DNA of 64,000 nucleotides from the NCBI GenBank assembly GCA_943735955.1, contig OX030962.1, positions 6,309,120 through 6,373,119 of the forward strand, written 5' to 3'. The stretch comes from Piscicola geometra. Its lineage: Eukaryota > Annelida > Clitellata > Hirudinida > Piscicolidae. Positions 39,166-64,000 of this stretch are shown here, piece after piece (the stretch's first letter is position 1; every line of letters starts with the position of its first letter). The translations under genes and the position numbers were made by a program. The notes under the pieces are model-generated. The model had not been told where the DNA came from, searched no databases, and saw only the letters and a list, made by a program, of their open reading frames with translations.

Positions 39166-41520
39166 ATGTATGCCAAACACGCATCTGACAAGAACAAGCC
39201 ATCGTGGAAAAGCTTGAATAGTTTGAACCAAGCCAACAACCCGATAAAGTTTCCGATAGGCAACAAACGTAACTTGCTGAAAAATGTAACTGAATTGGTT
39301 CTCTCGAAAGTTGACTTTTCAACGCCCAACAACTCACAAACAAGTCTACCACGCAAAACCAATCTCAAAAAGAAACCCCTGGAAGGAGAAAATCTTCAAA
39401 AGGACTTCAAAAACGAAGTATCAAACAAAAGTAAAGTTTTAAACCGAATGGACAGTGGAGAAGGAATCAGAGAAACGGACGAAACGACTCAACTCTTGGA
39501 GAAAAAAAGTAATAAGAAGTTTGCGCACAATGATTTAATTCATGAAGCGAGCAACCCAAAACATTCCTTAATGAATTATCCATCAAACATACAAGATAAA
39601 CCAAAATTAAAGACGCATCCAACAAAAGCTTTTTTGACAAAATCTGATTTGAAAGTAACTACGCCAGAACTTCATTTTGAAAAATCAACTTCTAATTGGA
39701 TTAATGATTTCGAAAGAGTCAATTCAAAAGACAATGTTTCACCTTTATTGTATTTAGAACATGACTCCTACGTAAACGAAGCAATTCATAATCGCTTCTT
39801 TAAAACCAATTTAAATAACGAAAATGTTCAGAACGTCGTGAAGGTGAACGGTAATCTTGTATACTGTGCAGTGCTCTCCAAATACAAGAATGTCGAATTT
39901 GAGCGACACAAGGACTTCCTGGACCGCTGGAAAGTGTCTTACAGGAAAGCCAAGAAAGTTGAAAACGCCATCGTTGAAGTGATAAAAGCAAAGAGTTTCA
40001 AAAATGAAGTATACTACGTGGGGAAAATGGTGAATTATAAAGAATTATTTGATATTAGGAACACATCTGACTCACGTGTTAGCAGGTTTAATTCTGGACT
40101 GAACAGAGCTCGTCTGAGGGTCGTGTCCATCAGTGCCTTGTGTGGACCTGTGGAAGCTCGATTGGTGGAGATAGACGAAGAAGATGAAGAAGAAAAAGAA
40201 GAAGAAGGAACAAAAATAGAAAGAAAAAATAAAATAGAAACGGAAGAAAAAGAATCTCTGCGAAAGGAGTACGGACTGCAGTCTGAGCAAATCTTGGACG
40301 AGATTGAAGAAAGGATTTGCCATGAGGCGGTGGTGCAGAGCGATCGAGATTCAAGTTTTTCAACGAACATGACCGGAGAAATGTCAGACATCGCCGATAG
40401 TGTTTCTGAAACTTATCGAAAGTCGCTGAAGGAGAAGGCGTCTAAGGAGATTTATAGGTTGGAAGAGGAAAAGTTGAATGGAAGGGAAGACACTTCGAAA
40501 GAAATGTATGAGTACTTGCTGAAGATTGGAGGCTCAAAATTGAAAAGCTGTAAGAATACTGACGGTACTTCAAACAAACATGCTCTTCTAGCCGCAGAAG
40601 TGATAAAAAACGATGAAAGGCCAAAAAATAAATACGAAGTCCCAAAAAACGAACTCCTGGAAATGCTGCTGTCGAGAGAACGACCAGAGCGAGGCATGTT
40701 TGTTGCTGGCGACAAACCCAAGGGACAAGTGACCCATTTGAAAGAATTAAGCCCGAAGGAGATAACAAAGAAGTTGACAATATTGAAGGATTCAAGATCG
40801 ACATCACCCAGAAGTTCTTTGGACACTCCTGTGGAGCGACAAGCACATATAAGGTTCAAGGACCCCATAGCAGAGACGAAGATCATGAGCGAAGTGGAGA
40901 ACTCAACAGAGAGTTGTGTCATGCCGCTACAAACAGCCCTGCCCATGCAGTACAAACCGTACATCGTGCAGCGTGCTGAGGCGAGTAAACCGAAACCAAA
41001 ACCAAGAGAAAAAGTGAATGCAAATCGAAATTTTGACTCGATCGATTTTTATCTGAAAAAAGAAAACTTCAACCAGAACGCGTCCCAATGCCACGCAAGG
41101 AGGTATCTTGGCTTTTCGCCAACTTCTTCGAAAGATGACAGCCTTGATATGAACTCCGTAGCGACATCAGACTTCAAAGAGAACAGCACTTTGGTGAACT
41201 TTGATCATAGGCAGAGTGCAGTTTGGGCTGAAAATACCTACGCCAACGAAGAAAGCGGATCTTCAGTGATGTCTGCTGGAAACAGTGGTAGTAGACTGGA
41301 GGAGAGGGAAGAAGGTGAAAATATGATGGTGGAAATAAAAAATAATGACGGAGTGACTGGGTCGGGAGGAAGTGATATGGAGATCAGAAAAAGAAGTTTG
41401 TTTTTCGGAGAAGCGAGAAAAGAGAATTCCTACGCCATTGCAAGTTTTCTTCAGCACGTGTCAGCCAGTGAAGGAGGCAGCTGTAGTAGTGAAAATGAAA
41501 ACAGCAGTCTGAATAATAAC

Positions 41521-41570
<50 letters not shown>

Positions 41571-41664
41571 GAATAAGAATAATGATAATAATAATAATGA
41601 TAATAATAATAATGATAATAATAATAATGATTTAATTAATAAAAATAAGTTTGAATGGTCATAA
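39166..41664 (+). CDS. Intronless 832-residue orphan protein
   Basis: Single open frame from ATG at 39166 to TAA at 41664 with coding-like base use and no interruptions. I do not recognise it. The N-terminal 200 residues are Lys/Asn/Ser-rich and probably disordered. A more ordered block lies at about residues 205-330: NGNLVYCAVLSKYKNVEFER, then DFLDRWKVSYRKAK, VYYVGKMVNYKELFDIRNT and RARLRVVSISALCGPVEARL. It is followed by a Glu/Lys-rich stretch (DEEDEEEKEEEG) and helical charged segments. The tail has about 20 consecutive Asn plus Asn/Asp/Lys repeats, encoded by an AAT microsatellite. No signal peptide or membrane segment. No obvious TATA or splice sites nearby. It may be a lineage-specific gene or one large exon of a longer gene. 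Confidence 0.7.
41508..41640. repeat. (AAT)n microsatellite inside the orphan coding region
   Basis: AAT triplets with GAT/AAG interruptions, translated as poly-Asn near the C-terminus of the 39166-41664 protein. Confidence 0.95.
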
Positions 41665-42623
41665 TGTCATTTACGAAGATAATGAGCAAATTAAATTCTA
41701 AAGATTAAATCATGGGAACTTGAACGCAATGAACCCGCTGTGTACCAGTAAATAGAGAAACTTGATATGTGTTTATTTTCGAATTCAAAAATGCAGACGT
41801 TTAAAAAAAATGTGCTTGAAATGACCAAGAATTTAGAATTAATACATTTAAGCTCTAAATTAAAAGAATTTAAATTATTTAAATTGATGAAACGTTAGAA
41901 TTTGTGAATAATCGAGACGATAAAAAATAATTTTGAAAATAAATGTAATATTTTAAAACGTGAAAAAAAGAATTTATAAAAAAATTAATTGAGCTTATAA
42001 TGTACAGCCATGGCTAAAGACTTTCACACTGTCGCTCAACTGTCCGATTGATTAGAATATGTCATCAACAAATTCAAGTCTTCCTCGGCCTAAATATTGG
42101 ATTGATTAATTTTACACGACTTCCTCCAATAGAACGAAAAACACAAAATTTATACAATATTTCAAATTGCTAACAAAACTAAACCGATTTTTTTACTGCA
42201 CGAAGAAGTATTTTTCACCGTAGGCTTTAAAAAAAATAGTTTTAAAAAGTTCGTCAGACAAAGACAAAGTCTTTTGCCATAACTGAATGCAGACAAGTCA
42301 CTTGATGGAATGCAATGAAAAGACTAAGAAGGAATGCAATGAGTGATGGTCTAGGCAAGTAAAACGATTGCACAAGTGTTCAATACCAAGTCGTTCCAGT
42401 CAGTGCACGAAGTAAAACTTTTCATCATCATCATCATCATCTTCAGCATCTTGTTCATTATCAGCATCATAGTCATTATTATTATTATTATGATCATCTT
42501 CATCATCTTCTTCCATCTCATCATCATCATCAACACTAACACCATTACCACCGTCATCATTATCATCATCACCCTATTTTTTCTAAAAATGATTTCATGC
42601 TTTCCTCCAATGCACATTCACAC
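41665..42623. other. Intergenic DNA with a TCA/ATT triplet repeat
   Basis: No gene seen. 42421-42575 is an imperfect TCATCA/ATTATT microsatellite. 42616-42623 is the left target duplication of the next element. Confidence 0.6.
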
Positions 42624-44261
42624 TAGAGGTCGGACCGGGTACCCGATCCGACCGGGTACCCGCGGGTACCTGCGGGACTCCCGCGGGAACGGGAATGAAA
42701 ATTAATTTCGGGACGGGAAAAGTCGGGAACCGGGAATAGGTTTTCGGGACGGGAACGGGAACGGGAATCATTATTCAAATCGGGAACGGGAAAAAACGGG
42801 AACGGGAATCAACTTTTAAATCGGGAACGGGAATAACGGGAATACAATTTATTGGGATTGGATTCTTTAATAATTATACTTCAGCAAAGTATGGAAATCT
42901 CCATTTCATCGATGCTCCGTAATTAAGTAATTAAAATAAGTATTAAGTGCAATAGAAATGTATAACGAAGCCACCATTGCGTTGTCAATGTCAAAATCTC
43001 CTACATTACATTTGAAGTTGTTATGGCGAGTCAAAATATTAGAGAGACTAGAACAAATTGGTGATGATGAAAACTTGTCAGATGAAATCAAACTGGTCAG
43101 TTATATTATTTTTATTTTATAAATTCATACTTTGAATTTGAATTATTAATTTCTAGTTGATTGCTCAGTTGATCATCTCAACAAAAGAAAAGATGCCCAT
43201 TGACCTTATTCATATGGCAGCATGTCTGTTGCATCCCACAGTTTAAAAGAATAATTTAAAAGAGTTTGGGATAGAAAAGAAATAAATACAAAGACTTTCA
43301 TTAGAGAAAATTTAATTCCATTTTGTACAGCCAGATCAAGCTGCAGTGCCGTTGAGAAAAAAAACAAATGATGGTTATTTAGACCTATTATCTTAGTTTT
43401 TATAATGTAAAAATTATAATACAATTTTTATACTATCACATTATATGAATGATTTTATTTGTGAAGTTGTGGAGAATAAGAATGTTGTCAAAAAACATAT
43501 TTCTAACATTATTGTGGAATTAATAATAATGAACGAAGGAATAAATTCAGAAGAGGATGAATTGTACAAATATTCACAATTACGTCCCAATAAAATTGAA
43601 GATTATAAAGATGTTTAATTTATTGGAGTATAATGAAATATTTTCCAATACTACTAGAAGAAGCCAAAAATTTTTTTAGTATACCTGCAAGTTCTATTCC
43701 ATGTAAACGGAATTTGTAAACATGTTGAAATTTCAGACCCAAGATCACCTAATTTGAAAGCTGAAACTTTTGACGGTTTAACCCGTGTGAAAAGCAATAA
43801 AGACTTGATTGAATGACTTAAAAACAATGACTAACCTCAATACTTTCATTTCAATATATATTTGATATTTAAATCGTGTTTTTGTATTTTTTAAAAGAAA
43901 TATTTTCTGACTTTCAAATAATAAATGTTAAGAAATGTTAGGACTAGCAAGTTTGGGACCTGTGAAAACGGCAGCAAAAAGAAATAAATAAACAAATTTT
44001 TTGGGGAATGGGTCGGGACCGGGTCAAAAAGTTTCAAGAAAGGGTCGGGACCGGGAATCGAGTTGCGGGAACGGGACGGGACGGGAATTAAAATTCTGAT
44101 GGTCCATCGGGAACGGGACGGGACGGGAAAAGAAATTTCGGGATCGGGACGGGACGGGAATCAAAATTCTGATGGCCCATCGGGAACGGGACGGGACGGG
44201 AAAAACAATTTCGGGAACGGGACGGGACCGGGAATGAAAAATCGCCCAAGTCCGACCTCTA
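42624..44261 (+). mobile_element. hAT-family DNA transposon relic with perfect 8-bp TSD and G-rich subterminal arrays
   Basis: Left end TAGAGGTCGGACCGGG; right end reverse complement TAGAGGTCGGACTTGGG. Flanks are ATTCACAC at 42616-42623 and again at 44262-44269, an exact 8-bp duplication. Coding remnants on the plus strand in several frames include KSPTLHLKLLWRVKILERLE near 43000, MAACLLHP near 43215, and a C-terminal hAT dimerisation relic (FHVNGICKHVEISDPRSPNL, ETFDGLTRVKSNKDLIE) near 43690-43815. Stops and frameshifts are frequent, so it is dead. Both ends carry tandem CGGGAACGGGA/CGGGACGGGA motifs on the same strand. Confidence 0.88.
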
Positions 44262-44382
44262 ATTCACACACAGTGACATGGATTTTAACGAATGACTAAA
44301 CTATGACACATATCAGTCTGTCAATATAACATTGACTATAAGGTGCTATGGTGCTTCATAATCTTGTCTGTTTTTTTTAAAG

Positions 44383-44573
44383 TCTCACTCACTCACTCAC
44401 TCACTCACTCACTCACTCACTCACTCACTCACTCACTCACTCACTCACTCACTCACTCACTCACTCACTCACTCACTCACTCACTCACTCACTCACTCAC
44501 TCACTCACTCACTCACTCACTCACTCAGTCACTCACTCACTCACTCACTCACTCACTCACTCACTCACTCACT
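44383..44573. repeat. (TCAC)n microsatellite
   Basis: About 47 tetranucleotide units, nearly perfect, with one CAGT interruption near 44526. Confidence 0.98.
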
Positions 44574-44785
44574 AAGTCATTATTTGTTTCTTATTCTATG
44601 GTTAATTTATTTCTGGAAATAACTATAATTGAGTCTTTCATCGCCAATTCTCACTCCTTCTTTCCTACTAGCCAGTAAGTAGGTTGCAAGCCTTTTCCCT
44701 GTATAAAAAGTATGTTGAGCAATTCAATTATTCGCCCAATTATATATTTTTGTTGAACTTTTATTTAATTTTATTAATTTTAATT

Positions 44786-64000
<19,215 letters not shown>

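Noticed and set aside
44383..44573. Frame of Leu-Thr-His-Ser repeats
   Set aside because: (TCAC)n microsatellite.

Overview
This is a window of AT-rich nuclear DNA from an invertebrate animal. It has spliceosomal introns throughout, full-length animal housekeeping genes, very abundant microsatellites and minisatellites, and decayed class II transposons. The mix would fit a lophotrochozoan such as an annelid or mollusc, but nothing here fixes the phylum. There are no bacterial operons, CRISPR arrays, rRNA genes or intact viral genes.

From left to right: 29-818 (+) is the 3' end of a FLYWCH zinc-finger gene with a duplicated tail exon. 2732-7350 (-) is a complete multi-exon GTPBP3/MnmE gene (mitochondrial tRNA wobble-uridine modification GTPase). 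8935-10488 (-) is a 138-codon gene built of eight tiny exons that reads as a Borealin-like chromosomal passenger protein. 11-21 kb is a transposon graveyard: a P-element/THAP9-like relic, a multi-intron transposase-like gene with almost all frames open, foldback repeats, and a hAT-like relic. 22099-26907 (-) is a complete 13-exon Beclin 1 gene. It is divergent from 27282-29966 (+), a complete PWP1 WD-repeat gene, with about 375 bp between the two start codons. 30-39 kb holds dispersed repeats, a hAT transposon with matching target-site duplications, and a 21-bp minisatellite. 39166-41664 (+) is an intronless 832-codon orphan gene. 42624-44261 is a second hAT relic with a perfect 8-bp target-site duplication and G-rich arrays at both ends. 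44786 to the right edge (-) is most of a receptor guanylyl cyclase gene, with the N-terminus lying beyond base 64000.

The conserved genes are unrelated housekeeping or signalling genes (tRNA modification, mitosis, autophagy, ribosome biogenesis, cGMP signalling) and form no pathway together. What they share is architecture: small exons whose splice donors often run directly into tandem repeats beginning with GT. I did not find a convincing new multi-gene system. The best unusual items are the microexon gene, the donor-seeded repeats, the intron-bearing transposase-like gene with a 24-nt intron-like segment, two perfect hairpins with 1-nt spacers, and the Beclin BH3 and cyclase residue changes. 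Splice junctions were placed by eye from GT/AG, reading phase and remembered family motifs.
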